From Lachnocurva sp029100405 (lineage in GTDB: Bacteria > Bacillota > Clostridia > Lachnospirales > Lachnospiraceae), in NCBI GenBank assembly GCA_046263755.1, contig JBJYZC010000003.1:62001-126000 (forward strand): DNA of 64,000 bases, written 5' to 3'. Numbering within the stretch: position 1 is the first letter of the stretch; each line of letters begins with the position of its first letter. Both the position numbers and the translations under genes were made by a program. A model generated the notes under the pieces. It was not told the DNA's origin and did not search any database. It worked only from the letters and a program-made list of their open reading frames with translations. Below are positions 17,233 through 26,048 of the stretch, piece by piece.

Positions 17233-17500
17233 GAGAAAAATCCTCCGAAGAAATCTTTTCTCAATTGTAACAATAGATCTCAAATCCTATCAAGCATAAT
17301 TCATTGGCAAAATCATGATCCGCCGACAGCCCGTCCATGCGATCTAGCTCTTCATGGCCCAGCCGGCGAACATCTTCTTGCTCCGGAAACTCCAATCTTC
17401 CCTCTACAACTTGACAGGGAACACTGCATCGAGAATTGGAAGGTATCAAAGGTATCATCAGAAGAGAAAAACCTGTTTTCTGGCGATGACAAAGGAAGAA

Positions 17501-18421
17501 TTATCGAAAGCTCGGATCTGTTTCAAAAGTACCTTCTCCCCAGTCGACCGAAACACCACCTTTAGAATCGGGACCATACAGTTTTGATGTAATTTCGTCA
17601 ACTTTACTATAATCTCCACCATCCGCAATGATCTTTCCAGCATAAGATTGAAAAGAAATTGTAGCATAAATCGGCTGGTTCATCTTCTCTGTCAGGAACT
17701 TTCCATTGTAAAACAGGTCATCAAACTCATTTTGCGTATCGTTCGTTCCCATAAAAGCATTATAGTGATTTCTGTAATCCAAGGTGATATCTTCAGCCGA
17801 TGAACCATTTGCTCCATCATCAAAAACAAGTTCCAGAGTTCCATCATCCTTGATTTCAATCATTCGCATGGAGACATGCATCCCATCACCAAAGCTTTGA
17901 GCGACATCTCTTCCTTCAACCGTCAAAACCTCTTTGCCGTCTTTCGTATTGGCAGATGATAAGAGATACCTGCAATTGTCGGCAGCCTCAATAAAGTTAT
18001 CCACCGGAACATTAGATACTGTCTGTGCCTCACCCGCATCATTGAATGTGATAGAATTGATATTAAGTTGATTTTTGCTGCAGTCATAACCTACAGTAAC
18101 CAAATTACTTGTCTTCTTTGGCTTCACCCAGAACAGTATGCCATCCTCACCTTGAATAGTAGCGGTTAAACCACTATCCATGCTAAAAACACTGGTCATC
18201 TTAAAGCTGGTTCCTCCAAGCTTTTTCAGGCCGGCGATGTATGCCTTCTCAGCCTCAGCTTTCTTCTCTTCTGATGATTTTGCTGCTGTCGATTCCTTTG
18301 CCTCTTCTTTTACTTCCGTTTTCTCTTGGTTTCCAGAAGCCGCTTTATCAGCCTTTCCACAGGCCAATAAGCCTACTGCCATTACCGAAAGCACAACCAT
18401 TAGCAAAAATTTCTTTTTCAT
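17501..18421 (-). CDS. Lipoprotein of unknown function
   Basis: 306 aa. Signal sequence with lipobox 'LLAC' (Cys21), then a charged Lys/Glu/Ala/Ser linker (about 22-60) and a folded domain of mixed beta character with no motif I recognise ('DGILFWVKPKKTSNLVTVGY', 'GDGMHVSMRMIEI'). Probably surface-anchored, facing the wall. Monocistronic, facing away from the TPP riboswitch. The family could not be assigned by eye. Confidence 0.75.
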   Translation of the reverse strand: MKKKFLLMVVLSVMAVGLLACGKADKAASGNQEKTEVKEEAKESTAAKSSEEKKAEAEKAYIAGLKKLGGTSFKMTSVFSMDSGLTATIQGEDGILFWVKPKKTSNLVTVGYDCSKNQLNINSITFNDAGEAQTVSNVPVDNFIEAADNCRYLLSSANTKDGKEVLTVEGRDVAQSFGDGMHVSMRMIEIKDDGTLELVFDDGANGSSAEDITLDYRNHYNAFMGTNDTQNEFDDLFYNGKFLTEKMNQPIYATISFQSYAGKIIADGGDYSKVDEITSKLYGPDSKGGVSVDWGEGTFETDPSFR

Positions 18422-18592
18422 TCTAACCCCTCCCTGTTTACTTGTAGAATATATTGTATTTTTTTAGTTTACTCCTCTTTATGCTTTTTCGGGATAAGCA
18501 TTTTACTTTCCTTGACAATTCCTACCCCAATCACAGATCCCCTGCCTTGCAAAAACATCAGAAAGTGCTACCATGTTATCGATAAACAAAAA

Positions 18593-18675
18593 ACGGGGAG
18601 CTGACTGAAGTTGGCTGAGAGGAAACGAAGACGTTTCGACCCATGACCTGATTTGGATAATGCCAACGTAGGGAT
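18593..18675 (+). ncRNA. TPP riboswitch (THI element)
   Basis: Conserved blocks in order: GGGGAGCTGACTG, GGCTGAGA, a variable hairpin GAAACG-AAGA-CGTTTC, ACCCATGACCTGATTTGGAT and AATGCCAACGTAGGGA. These are the CUGAGA and ACCUGA-GGAUAAUGCCAGCGUAGGGA signatures of the thiamine pyrophosphate aptamer. It lies upstream of thiC and is followed by a terminator hairpin, so TPP is predicted to switch thiC off at transcription. Confidence 0.95.
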
Positions 18676-18690
18676 CAAAAGCTTTGAATC

Positions 18691-18723
18691 AAAACACGTT
18701 TGGCAGGTCCAGACGTGTTTTTT
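18691..18723 (+). terminator. Riboswitch-controlled terminator
   Basis: AAAACACGT, 13-nt loop, ACGTGTTTT, running into six T. It sits 15 bp after the aptamer and 107 bp before thiC and is the likely expression platform. Confidence 0.8.
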
Positions 18724-18830
18724 CTGTGCGGAAAACAGAACAGGATTTGCTTGTCGGCGGCAGATTGGGAGCACCACCTTCTGTCGCCTTACAAAAGTTG
18801 TTGGCAGATGTGTTTAAAGGAGGAAACCAC

Positions 18831-20177
18831 ATGACAACGAACGCAATGAAAAGCGCAGGCGCTGCAGAGTCAAACTATACCACTCAGATGGATGCAGCGC
18901 GAAAGGGAATCATCACAAAACAAATCAAGACCGTTGCCGAAAAGGAGCATATGCCGGTCGACAAGCTGCTGCAGCTTGTAGCAGAGGGGAAGGTTGCGAT
19001 TCCATCAAACAAGCATCACACCTGCCTGAACCCGGAGGGCATCGGCAGTATGCTTCGCACCAAGATCAATGTAAACCTCGGCGTTTCCCGGGATTGCAAG
19101 GATTACAATGTCGAGATGGAGAAGGTCATGAGTGCCGTTGATCTGGGTGCTGAAGCCATCATGGATCTGTCCAGTCACGGCAACACCCAGCCTTTTCGAC
19201 AGAAACTCACATCCGAATGTCCTGTCATGATCGGAACGGTTCCTGTTTATGACAGTGTAATCCATTATCAGAGAGACCTTGCCACATTGACTGCAAAGGA
19301 TTTCATTGACGTGGTAAGACTTCATGCCGAGGACGGTGTAGATTTCGTAACACTACATTGCGGTATCACGAGAAAAACAATCGATCAGATTCGGAATCAC
19401 AAGAGGAAAATGAATATCGTCAGCCGCGGCGGCAGTCTTGTCTTTGCCTGGATGTGTATGACTGGCCAGGAAAATCCCTTCTATGAATACTTTGATGAGA
19501 TCCTGGATATCTGTGAGGAGCATGATGTCACCATTTCTCTGGGAGATGCCTGCCGTCCGGGATGTCTGGCGGATGCAACCGATGTATGCCAGATCGAGGA
19601 ACTGGTCCGGCTGGGTGAACTGACCAAGCGAGCTTGGGATCACAATGTTTCGGTCATGGTGGAAGGGCCGGGACATGTGCCCCTGGATCAGATTGCGGCA
19701 AATATGAAGGTGCAGCAGAGTATCTGTATGGAAGCACCCTTCTATGTCCTGGGGCCTCTGGTTACGGATATTGCACCAGGCTATGACCACATAACTGCTG
19801 CCATCGGCGGCGCTGTAGCTGCAATGAGCGGCGCGGCCTTCCTTTGTTATGTAACACCGGCAGAACACCTGGCATTGCCCAATTTGGATGACGTAAAGCA
19901 AGGCATCATTGCTTCAAAGATCGCAGCTCATGCCGCTGACATCGCAAAGGGAATCCCCGGTGCCAGAGACATCGATGACCGCATGGCGGATGCCAGAAGA
20001 AAGCTCGACTGGGATGCACAATTTGCCTGTGCCCTGGATCCTGCAACCGCCAAAGCCATCCGTGATGACCGGCTCCCGGAAGATGACCACAGTGATACCT
20101 GCAGTATGTGCGGAAAATTCTGCGCAGTCAGAAGCATGAATAAAGCTCTGGCCGGGGAGTATATTGATATCTTGTGA
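18831..20177 (+). CDS. thiC: Phosphomethylpyrimidine synthase
   Basis: 448 aa. Radical-SAM enzyme converting aminoimidazole ribotide to HMP-phosphate, the pyrimidine of thiamine. The start at 18831 follows AAAGGAGG; an upstream in-frame ATG lies in the riboswitch terminator and is not used. Motifs: 'AIMDLSSHGNT', 'SLGDACRPGCLADATD', 'VMVEGPGHVPL' and the C-terminal cluster site 'CSMCGKFC', a CX2CX3C one residue tighter than the CX2CX4C of the E. coli enzyme and of the clostridial/archaeal look. No other thi genes follow; a terminator lies 160 bp downstream. Confidence 0.96.
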   Translation: MTTNAMKSAGAAESNYTTQMDAARKGIITKQIKTVAEKEHMPVDKLLQLVAEGKVAIPSNKHHTCLNPEGIGSMLRTKINVNLGVSRDCKDYNVEMEKVMSAVDLGAEAIMDLSSHGNTQPFRQKLTSECPVMIGTVPVYDSVIHYQRDLATLTAKDFIDVVRLHAEDGVDFVTLHCGITRKTIDQIRNHKRKMNIVSRGGSLVFAWMCMTGQENPFYEYFDEILDICEEHDVTISLGDACRPGCLADATDVCQIEELVRLGELTKRAWDHNVSVMVEGPGHVPLDQIAANMKVQQSICMEAPFYVLGPLVTDIAPGYDHITAAIGGAVAAMSGAAFLCYVTPAEHLALPNLDDVKQGIIASKIAAHAADIAKGIPGARDIDDRMADARRKLDWDAQFACALDPATAKAIRDDRLPEDDHSDTCSMCGKFCAVRSMNKALAGEYIDIL

Positions 20178-20238
20178 TGGGTGTGACCTATCACATGTCT
20201 CTGCTTGCCGGATCCTGTATCTATCATAGGTTTTGTGC

Positions 20239-20334
20239 CAGTCCTCATTCATGGGTACGAAATCAAAGGTCGGAACGGAAAAGGGCCGATGAGACTTCAT
20301 CGGTCAGTCTTCATTCATGGGTACGCTATCAAAG
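20239..20334. repeat. Two imperfect 30-bp direct repeats after thiC
   Basis: Copies at 20239-20268 and 20305-20334 share CAGTC(C/T)TCATTCATGGG, then TACG and ATCAAAG, 27 of 30 positions, with a period of 66 bp. The second abuts the thiC terminator. Function unknown. Confidence 0.6.
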
Positions 20335-20362
20335 AAGGCCCTGATAAAATCAGGGCCTCTTG
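20335..20362 (+). terminator. Hairpin terminator after thiC
   Basis: GGCCCTGAT-AAA-ATCAGGGCC, a 9-bp perfect stem with a 3-nt loop followed by TCTTGAT. The T-tract is weak but the stem is strong. Confidence 0.6.
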
Positions 20363-20536
20363 ATGATAGATATGCACTTTAACAGACTTTGAGCAAATTC
20401 ATATTTCTATGTAAATTTGCTCTAAGCAAACACATGATTTTACGGAATACCGATCAATCATCAGCTTTATGAACGGATCCCTGACCTACGATAAACACCT
20501 GACTCTACCAGATGCGGCTTGTTTGGAAATCAAGAA

Positions 20537-20854
20537 TTCGATATATGAAATCTTTTTAAAATCATGCGTGTTTTATGCTGAAAACAGGGGCTTTCAAGGG
20601 GCAAATATTCAATATATGAAATCTTTTTGGATTCATGCTATAAAAATGTCCTAAAAACACGCATCAAATTCAAAAGATTTCATATATCGAATATTTGCCC
20701 ATTCTACATAGCTTTCAGAAGGCCTAAACACGCATGATTTCAAAAAGAATTCATATATCGAATATTCGCCCATTCTACATAGCTTTCAGAAGGCCTAAAC
20801 ACGCATGATTTCAAAAAGATTTCATATATCGAATATTCGTCCATGCTGCATAGC
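20537..20854. repeat. Cluster of a 71-bp repeat, three direct and two inverted copies
   Basis: Three direct copies start at 20657, 20728 and 20799, exactly 71 bp apart. Each begins ACACGCAT and contains 'TTCATATATCGAATATT' and, in the first two, 'CATAGCTTTCAGAAGGCC'. Two shorter inverted copies of the left half lie at 20537-20574 and 20607-20640, so the region can fold into long hairpins. It is non-coding and AT-rich. It is not a CRISPR because the whole unit is conserved. Confidence 0.75.
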
Positions 20855-21062
20855 TACCGCAGCCTCTGCCATCTCCTCCGGAGTCTCCTGTATGTCATGA
20901 GAGAGCCGAAAAAGTCTTCCCATTCACCGATCCTATCCGTCAACCCTATTGAATAAAATGTCAATTGTCGTTATGATAGATGATGTTTCATCAAGTCAAC
21001 AACTGTCAATCGAATCGAAAACAGTTGAAATATCCACACCATGTGGCAGAATGGAGTTTTTT

Positions 21063-21854
21063 ATGAAGATATTTCTCATCATCCTGGCCCTGGCACTTCT
21101 GGCCAGCTCCTTAGGTTTCTACCAGTATGTCTGGTTCATTTCCGTAGGTTATGGCGCTGCCGTAGGACTGATTGGCCTCGGTCTGTATTTCCTCTTCCCG
21201 CAGGCTCTGACCATCGGGACGATCCTCCAATGTGCCCTCTTCATCATCTACGGCTGCCGGCTTTCCGGCTATCTCCTCTATCGCGAGCGAAAAACCGCCT
21301 ACAAGCGCCGCATGAAGGGCGAAGTAAAGACCAATGACGGCATTCCTTTCGGCGGAAAGCTCGGCATCTGGATCACTGCGGCCCTGCTCTATGTACTGCA
21401 GACCTCTCCCGTCACCTTCCGCCTGATGAAGGGTCGCAAAACTGACGCCTTCACCATCATCGGCCTCCTCATTTCCATCTTTGGTTTGCTTCTTGAAAGT
21501 GCTGCGGACCTGCAGAAAAACAGAGCCAAGAAGAAGAATCCGCGTCGTTTTGTCGACACCGGCCTCTTCCGTCTGGTTCGCTGCCCCAACTATTTCGGCG
21601 AAATGATCTTCTGGACCGGGGTCTTTCTTTCCGGATTAAATGTATACCAAACCCTGCTTGAGTGGCTCCTCGCTATTCTGGGTTATGGCGGAATTATCTA
21701 TGTCATGTTCGGCGGTGCCAGAAGACTGGAGATCCGTCAGGATAAAAATTACGGCGACGACAAAGAATATCAGGCCTACAAGGCTAAGACACCAATCATG
21801 ATTCCTTTCCTTCCCCTCTATTCTGTGAAGAAATATAAGTGGCTTGTAGCATAG
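21063..21854 (+). CDS. DUF1295 / steroid 5-alpha-reductase-like membrane protein
   Basis: 263 aa, about seven membrane segments. The start at 21063 follows GGAG with 6-nt spacing; an upstream extension lacks a site. The C-terminal block 'FVDTGLFRLVRCPNYFGEM' followed by 'IFWTG' is the hallmark of DUF1295 and isoprenylcysteine methyltransferase-like proteins, and 'DKNYGDDKEYQAYKAKTPIM' near the end fits too. These proteins bind NADPH or SAM in the membrane, but the bacterial members have no agreed substrate. Followed after 37 bp by another membrane protein gene. Confidence 0.75.
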   Translation: MKIFLIILALALLASSLGFYQYVWFISVGYGAAVGLIGLGLYFLFPQALTIGTILQCALFIIYGCRLSGYLLYRERKTAYKRRMKGEVKTNDGIPFGGKLGIWITAALLYVLQTSPVTFRLMKGRKTDAFTIIGLLISIFGLLLESAADLQKNRAKKKNPRRFVDTGLFRLVRCPNYFGEMIFWTGVFLSGLNVYQTLLEWLLAILGYGGIIYVMFGGARRLEIRQDKNYGDDKEYQAYKAKTPIMIPFLPLYSVKKYKWLVA

Positions 21855-21891
21855 CGACGAAAGTACGAAGGAAACAAGAGGTGGAAATACC

Positions 21892-22431
21892 ATGTCCCCA
21901 GAAAAATTACATTCAAAAAAAACACATTCAAAACAAACACGTTTCCCTTCTTCCCAGCCTCTGCCGGAGGGGTTCACCCTTGCCATGGCAATCGTGGACT
22001 GCCTGCCCGTCCTTTTTTTCAGCCTGGCATCCGGCATTCTGGCTTATCGTTTCCACAGTATCCCCTTTCGTTTTGGCATACTGCTTGTTATTCTGGCAGG
22101 ATCCATGAAGGCCGGTTGGAAATTCGTCATTGCACTCGGCCATAAGGATCTTCCTTTCCTGAACCGGCAGATGCGTTATCTCATGCCGATCGGTTTTCTT
22201 CTTATGCTTCTGGCTCTGATCATCGACAGGGACCGCTGGTCCATTGCCGCTGTCCTCCGTCATGTGACCCGGATGCCGTCCCTTTTATTTTTTCTACTTG
22301 CTATCCTTGGCATATTCTGTCTGATCTGGTTAGGCAAACACCAGAATAACAGAAGTGCAAAAGCGAACTGGAAAGAACAGGCCGTAAACTCCTTTTCCCA
22401 GGCCTGCTTTCTTATTGCCATCTGGCTCTGA
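21892..22431 (+). CDS. Small membrane protein of unknown function
   Basis: 179 aa. Basic N-terminus rich in Lys/His/Ser (1-25), then five hydrophobic stretches (about 30-50, 58-78, 93-113, 120-145 and 160-178). GAGGTGG lies ahead of the ATG and the gene is 37 bp after the DUF1295 gene, so they are probably cotranscribed. No family recognised. A polar loop 'GHKDLPFLNRQMRYLMP' between helices 2 and 3 might be functional. Confidence 0.6.
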   Translation: MSPEKLHSKKTHSKQTRFPSSQPLPEGFTLAMAIVDCLPVLFFSLASGILAYRFHSIPFRFGILLVILAGSMKAGWKFVIALGHKDLPFLNRQMRYLMPIGFLLMLLALIIDRDRWSIAAVLRHVTRMPSLLFFLLAILGIFCLIWLGKHQNNRSAKANWKEQAVNSFSQACFLIAIWL

Positions 22432-22514
22432 TCCAAAAGCAGATCTGACCTTCTTTCGCCAAATCTTTGGATTGCTTTCTCCTGTCTGGGAAAGCTGACA
22501 GGCTCCTTCCTTTC

Positions 22515-22710
22515 TGTTACTATTCACGGCACCTCCCCAATCAGACCGCAGACCAACCGCGCTTACGCGCGCTTGCCGCATCTTCGATGCTAAAAGTCTG
22601 CGGTTGCTGGGGAGGTTCCTGCTTCACAGGCTGGCTTCTGTGGGTATTCAAACGTCCGCACAAGTGCGTCCGTCGTGAACCCCCACAGAAGCCTGCCGTG
22701 AATAGTAACA
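22515..22710. other. 196-bp nested inverted-repeat (cruciform) element
   Basis: Ends are a perfect 17-bp inverted repeat (TGTTACTATTCACGGCA and its complement at 22694-22710). Inside are two large stems: CCTCCCCA plus ACCGCAGAC pairing with GTCTGCGGT plus TGGGGAGG (22532-22615), and a 12-bp stem GGCTTCTGTGGG/CCCACAGAAGCC (22633-22693). Smaller hairpins GCATC-TTC-GATGC and CCTG-CTTCA-CAGG sit within. It is GC-rich against AT-rich flanks and has no coding capacity. Either a MITE-like mobile element or a structured RNA. Confidence 0.75.
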
Positions 22711-22738
22711 CCTTTCTGTGAAATTTATCAAAAAAGGC

Positions 22739-22766
22739 TTGCTTTTTCTCGATGATAGACTATAAT
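22739..22766 (+). promoter_or_regulatory. Promoter of the ABC transporter operon
   Basis: -35 TTGCTT (22739-22744), 16-bp spacer, -10 TATAAT (22761-22766), about 120 bp before the permease start. It begins just outside the cruciform element. Confidence 0.6.
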
Positions 22767-22887
22767 CCCTTAATAGGTTTATTAAAATTATATTTAATTC
22801 AATTAAAAGAAGACAAGCTATGGCTAATGCAGGCTAATGCAGCAAACCATTCCGCGGATAGCTGATAAGAAGAAGAGGATGACTGGT

Positions 22888-23970
22888 ATGAAATTAGGAT
22901 TCAGAGAACTCCGGCATAACTGGAAGAAATATTTGCTAATCGAGATCATTGTTTTCCTGATGATGTTCATGGTGCTGTTTCTGTCCGGTCTGGTCAAGGG
23001 GTTGGGACGAGCAGTGTCGTCCGGCATCGAAAATATGCAGGCAGATCACTTTATATTAAAAGAAGATTCGGAGAAGCTAATCACGCTCTCCAGCCTTTCC
23101 AAAGAGCAATATGAAGAGATCCAAAAGGAATACCAGGACAAGGCTGCTCCCCTTGACATACAAAGAATGTACTTTCAGAAGAATAAGGATGCAGAGAAAG
23201 AAAACGTAACATACTTTGCAATCGACCCGGACAGTTTTCTGAATCCGGACGTATACAAAGGCAAGGCCCTGTCTTCGAAAGAAGATCGGGTTGTTCTGGA
23301 TGATGACTATGCAAGCGAGGGCATCCGGGTCGGTGATACAATCATTGACACAGCCTCCGGCATCAAGCTCAAAGTTTCCGGCTTTACCAAAGATGCCATG
23401 TATGGGCATACTTCGATTGCCTATATTTCCACAGATACTTATCAAAAGATCATGAAAGCAGTAAATCCGGCCTATCAGGAAACCGTTCATGCTGCTGTCG
23501 TGCAGGGAAATGTAAAAGCGAAGATCGATGGCACGGACCACTATACCAAGGCCGAGATCATTCAGGCAATCCCGGGATATCAGGCGGAGCAGATGACCAT
23601 AACAATGATCGAATGGCTCCTTGTAGTCATCACAGCGCTGGTGATCGGCATTTTCTTCTTTGTCATCAACCTCCAGAAAGAAAAAGAATTCGGCGTTCTG
23701 AAAGCAATTGGCACCGGCATGGGAAGCCTTGTCGGACAGATCGTTTCCCAGGTGTGCTTCATTGCGGTCTTTGGTGCACTGCTTGCAGCTTGTCTTGTCC
23801 TGGCAATGAGTGCCGTTCTGCCGGTAACCATGCCCTTCTATCTCCAGGCCTCCCAAGCAGTGATTGTACTTGCAGCCTTTATTCTCATTTCCATTCTCGG
23901 CAGTTTAGCTACCGTTATTCGAGTGGCAAAGATAGACCCGGCCCGCATTATCGGAGGTGACTTTCAATGA
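22888..23970 (+). CDS. ABC transporter permease, MacB/FtsX type
   Basis: 360 aa. The start at 22888 (MKLGFREL) is 9 nt after GAGG; an ATG 9 nt earlier is possible. Layout: one N-terminal membrane helix (17-37), a 210-residue extracellular domain, then three C-terminal helices with 'GVLKAIGTGMGSLVGQI', the FtsX coupling motif. Such permeases work as mechanotransmission or efflux complexes with a LolD-like ATPase, here encoded next with a 4-nt overlap. No sensor kinase is adjacent, so the substrate is unknown. Confidence 0.85.
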   Translation: MKLGFRELRHNWKKYLLIEIIVFLMMFMVLFLSGLVKGLGRAVSSGIENMQADHFILKEDSEKLITLSSLSKEQYEEIQKEYQDKAAPLDIQRMYFQKNKDAEKENVTYFAIDPDSFLNPDVYKGKALSSKEDRVVLDDDYASEGIRVGDTIIDTASGIKLKVSGFTKDAMYGHTSIAYISTDTYQKIMKAVNPAYQETVHAAVVQGNVKAKIDGTDHYTKAEIIQAIPGYQAEQMTITMIEWLLVVITALVIGIFFFVINLQKEKEFGVLKAIGTGMGSLVGQIVSQVCFIAVFGALLAACLVLAMSAVLPVTMPFYLQASQAVIVLAAFILISILGSLATVIRVAKIDPARIIGGDFQ

Positions 23971-24626
23971 CAAAAGAAATTTTAAGTCTGAAAAATATCG
24001 AAAAATCCTATCAGGACGGGCAGGCGAAGCGGACGATTTTAAATCATGTAGACCTGACTGTCCATGAGGGCGAATTTGTTGCCATTGTCGGTCCTTCCGG
24101 ATGCGGAAAGAGTACCCTTTTAAATATTGCCGGCATGATGCTTTCGCCGGACCAGGGAGAAGTGGACCTCTGCGGAAATAATGTCACTTCGCTTCCCGGT
24201 AGAAAATGGACGAAAATCCGGAAAGAAGAGATCGGTTTTATCTTTCAAAATCACCAGCTTCTGCCCTATCTCAAGGCCGGAGAACAGCTCTCGGTGCTTC
24301 TGAAGACCAAGCGGCAGGAAGTCGAGCAGCTCTTCCGGGAACTTGAAATTGAAAATATCATTGACCAGTATCCGGCCAAACTCTCCGGTGGAGAACGGCA
24401 GCGGGTTGCCATTGCCAGAGCCTTCGCGACCAATGCCAAACTGATCCTTGCAGATGAGCCGACGGCCTCCCTGGATTCTCAGCGTGGCAGACATGCAGTC
24501 GAAATGATTCAGATGGAAGTTCATAAGAGAAATAAGGCCGCAATTATGGTGACCCATGATGAACGCGTTCTGGATCTGGTCGATAAGATCTATCGAATGG
24601 AAGATGGTAAGCTGAAAGCGGTCTGA
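23967..24626 (+). CDS. ABC transporter ATP-binding protein, LolD/MacB type
   Basis: 219 aa. Walker A 'GPSGCGKST', Q-loop 'IFQNHQLLPYL', signature 'LSGGERQR', Walker B plus D-loop 'LILADEPTASLDS' and H-loop 'IMVTHD' are all present, so it should be an active ATPase. Overlaps the permease gene by 4 nt and pairs with it. Followed by a strong terminator. Confidence 0.92.
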   Translation: MTKEILSLKNIEKSYQDGQAKRTILNHVDLTVHEGEFVAIVGPSGCGKSTLLNIAGMMLSPDQGEVDLCGNNVTSLPGRKWTKIRKEEIGFIFQNHQLLPYLKAGEQLSVLLKTKRQEVEQLFRELEIENIIDQYPAKLSGGERQRVAIARAFATNAKLILADEPTASLDSQRGRHAVEMIQMEVHKRNKAAIMVTHDERVLDLVDKIYRMEDGKLKAV

Positions 24627-24685
24627 CCATCATCGTATGCGAAATGGTAAGGGAAGATCCTTCGGACAAATAGCAGAACGAATCT

Positions 24686-24716
24686 ACTCCTGCAGTGCTT
24701 GCTGCAGGAGTTTTTT
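24686..24716 (+). terminator. Terminator after the ABC transporter operon
   Basis: ACTCCTGCAG, 6-nt loop, CTGCAGGAGT, then TTTTTT: a 10-bp perfect stem with a T-run. Confidence 0.9.
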
Positions 24717-24782
24717 CGTAAAAAAACGAAACAAACGAAAGTAACGAAATTCTTGTTGAAACCAGTCACGAATAGAAATTTA

Positions 24783-24791
24783 TGCTATACT
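24783..24791 (+). promoter_or_regulatory. Extended -10 promoter of the diguanylate cyclase gene
   Basis: TGCTATACT (TG at 24783-24784, TATACT at 24786-24791), 47 bp before the start codon. No clear -35. Confidence 0.45.
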
Positions 24792-24837
24792 GTTGGTGAT
24801 TTGCAACATTCAAACCTTCTCGAAATAAAGGAGCGAA

Positions 24838-25941
24838 ATGAAACTGTTTCCCATCGTATATGCTGATTTGATCAGTGCCTCCATCGTTCTATATGTGTGG
24901 ATCCGGATCTATGCCAATCCCACTTTAGAAACAAAAGCAGTACACCTATTTCGAAATATCGGGAGCACTATATTCGTCACTTTGGTCCTGGATCATATCT
25001 GGGAATATTTCTATGAGATCTCCGATCTGTCCAAGGCTTCCCGGCATTTACTGAATACCATATCAAGCCTGGAATTCCTATGTATCCCTGTGATCTTCTT
25101 TTTTCTTCTTATGTATCACAGAGACCAGTGGGATCTCGGAGACACCCTTGCCCTGGCAGCAGACGCCGGTCTTCTGATTCTAAATCTTTTAAATATCTGG
25201 ATTCCTACGTATGCAAAAACCACCAAGGGTCTTTATATGGTCAACGCCCCTGCGGCAAAATGGATCTATCCGGGGATTGTCCTCCTCTTTTGCTTTATTC
25301 TTACGCATGATATCCTCTTATCTCATGATATTGATGTAGAAAACCGCATCATGGTCATTTTCACTGCCTTGATTGCAGCACTTGGCTCAGCCGGCTGTTA
25401 TTTCGACGGCGATGTCGTATCGGTCTGGGAATGCGTTTCCATTGTCTATCTCTTGCTCTTTCTTACTTTTGTCCGTATCTTCGATAAGACCGATCAGGTG
25501 ACCGGCATTCCCAATCGCAATGCTTTTACCCTGGCCTTCTTCCGAAAGAAAAAGAAGTTAGCGCCGGTTCTGGTATCCTTTGATCTGAATCATCTGAAAA
25601 ACTTTAATGATAATATGGGACATAGCACAGGAGATCAGTATCTCTTTGCTTTTGCCATGACCGCTCAGAAAGAATTAAAGCCCTATGGTAAGCTTTACCG
25701 TGTCGGTGGCGATGAATTCTGCCTGATTTCCTATGATGATCCGAAAGGGATCCAGGCCGTCATTGACAGGCTGCAGGAGATGGAGAGATCCAATTCGGCT
25801 TTCGGCGATTTCCCCTTGGATTTTGCTTATGGCATAGCGATCCGAAGCGAGGGCGAATCCAATGAAGCTCTCTATAAACGGGCGGATGCTTTGATGTATG
25901 AAAACAAACGAAAGAGTGAGAGCGGACAGGCGCGGATGTGA
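24838..25941 (+). CDS. Diguanylate cyclase with membrane sensor domain
   Basis: 367 aa. Six to seven membrane helices (about 5-215) with no recognised extracellular sensor, then a GGDEF domain from 'DQVTGIPNRNAF'. The active site 'RVGGDEF' is intact, with 'SFDLNHLKNFNDNMGH' upstream for metal and substrate binding, so it should make cyclic di-GMP. The RxxD inhibitory site is not evident. A weak AAGGAG precedes the ATG. Monocistronic, ends at a bidirectional terminator. Confidence 0.9.
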   Translation: MKLFPIVYADLISASIVLYVWIRIYANPTLETKAVHLFRNIGSTIFVTLVLDHIWEYFYEISDLSKASRHLLNTISSLEFLCIPVIFFFLLMYHRDQWDLGDTLALAADAGLLILNLLNIWIPTYAKTTKGLYMVNAPAAKWIYPGIVLLFCFILTHDILLSHDIDVENRIMVIFTALIAALGSAGCYFDGDVVSVWECVSIVYLLLFLTFVRIFDKTDQVTGIPNRNAFTLAFFRKKKKLAPVLVSFDLNHLKNFNDNMGHSTGDQYLFAFAMTAQKELKPYGKLYRVGGDEFCLISYDDPKGIQAVIDRLQEMERSNSAFGDFPLDFAYGIAIRSEGESNEALYKRADALMYENKRKSESGQARM

Positions 25942-25986
25942 ATGAAGTATGTCCTGCCACAATGCGTATAAATCGTATATATAAGT

Positions 25987-26027
25987 AAAAAAGCCTATCT
26001 GTCAATCATTCGACAGATAGGCTTTTT
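25987..26027. terminator. Bidirectional terminator
   Basis: AAAAAGCCTATCTGTC, 8-nt loop, GACAGATAGGCTTTTT. A long perfect stem with A and T arms serves the convergent diguanylate cyclase and zinc-ribbon genes. Confidence 0.9.
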
Positions 26028-26048
26028 CATCACAGATGCGCTATGGCC

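Noticed and set aside
17261..17458. 65-codon minus-strand frame before the O-antigen-ligase-like gene
   Set aside because: No ribosome site, no recognisable family, and it overlaps the start of the membrane protein gene; could be a remnant but cannot be supported.
20537..20854. Possible CRISPR array
   Set aside because: The repeat unit is 71 bp with no variable spacers, some copies are inverted, and no cas genes are near.
23077..23856. Minus-strand open frame of 259 codons
   Set aside because: Antisense shadow of the FtsX permease gene.
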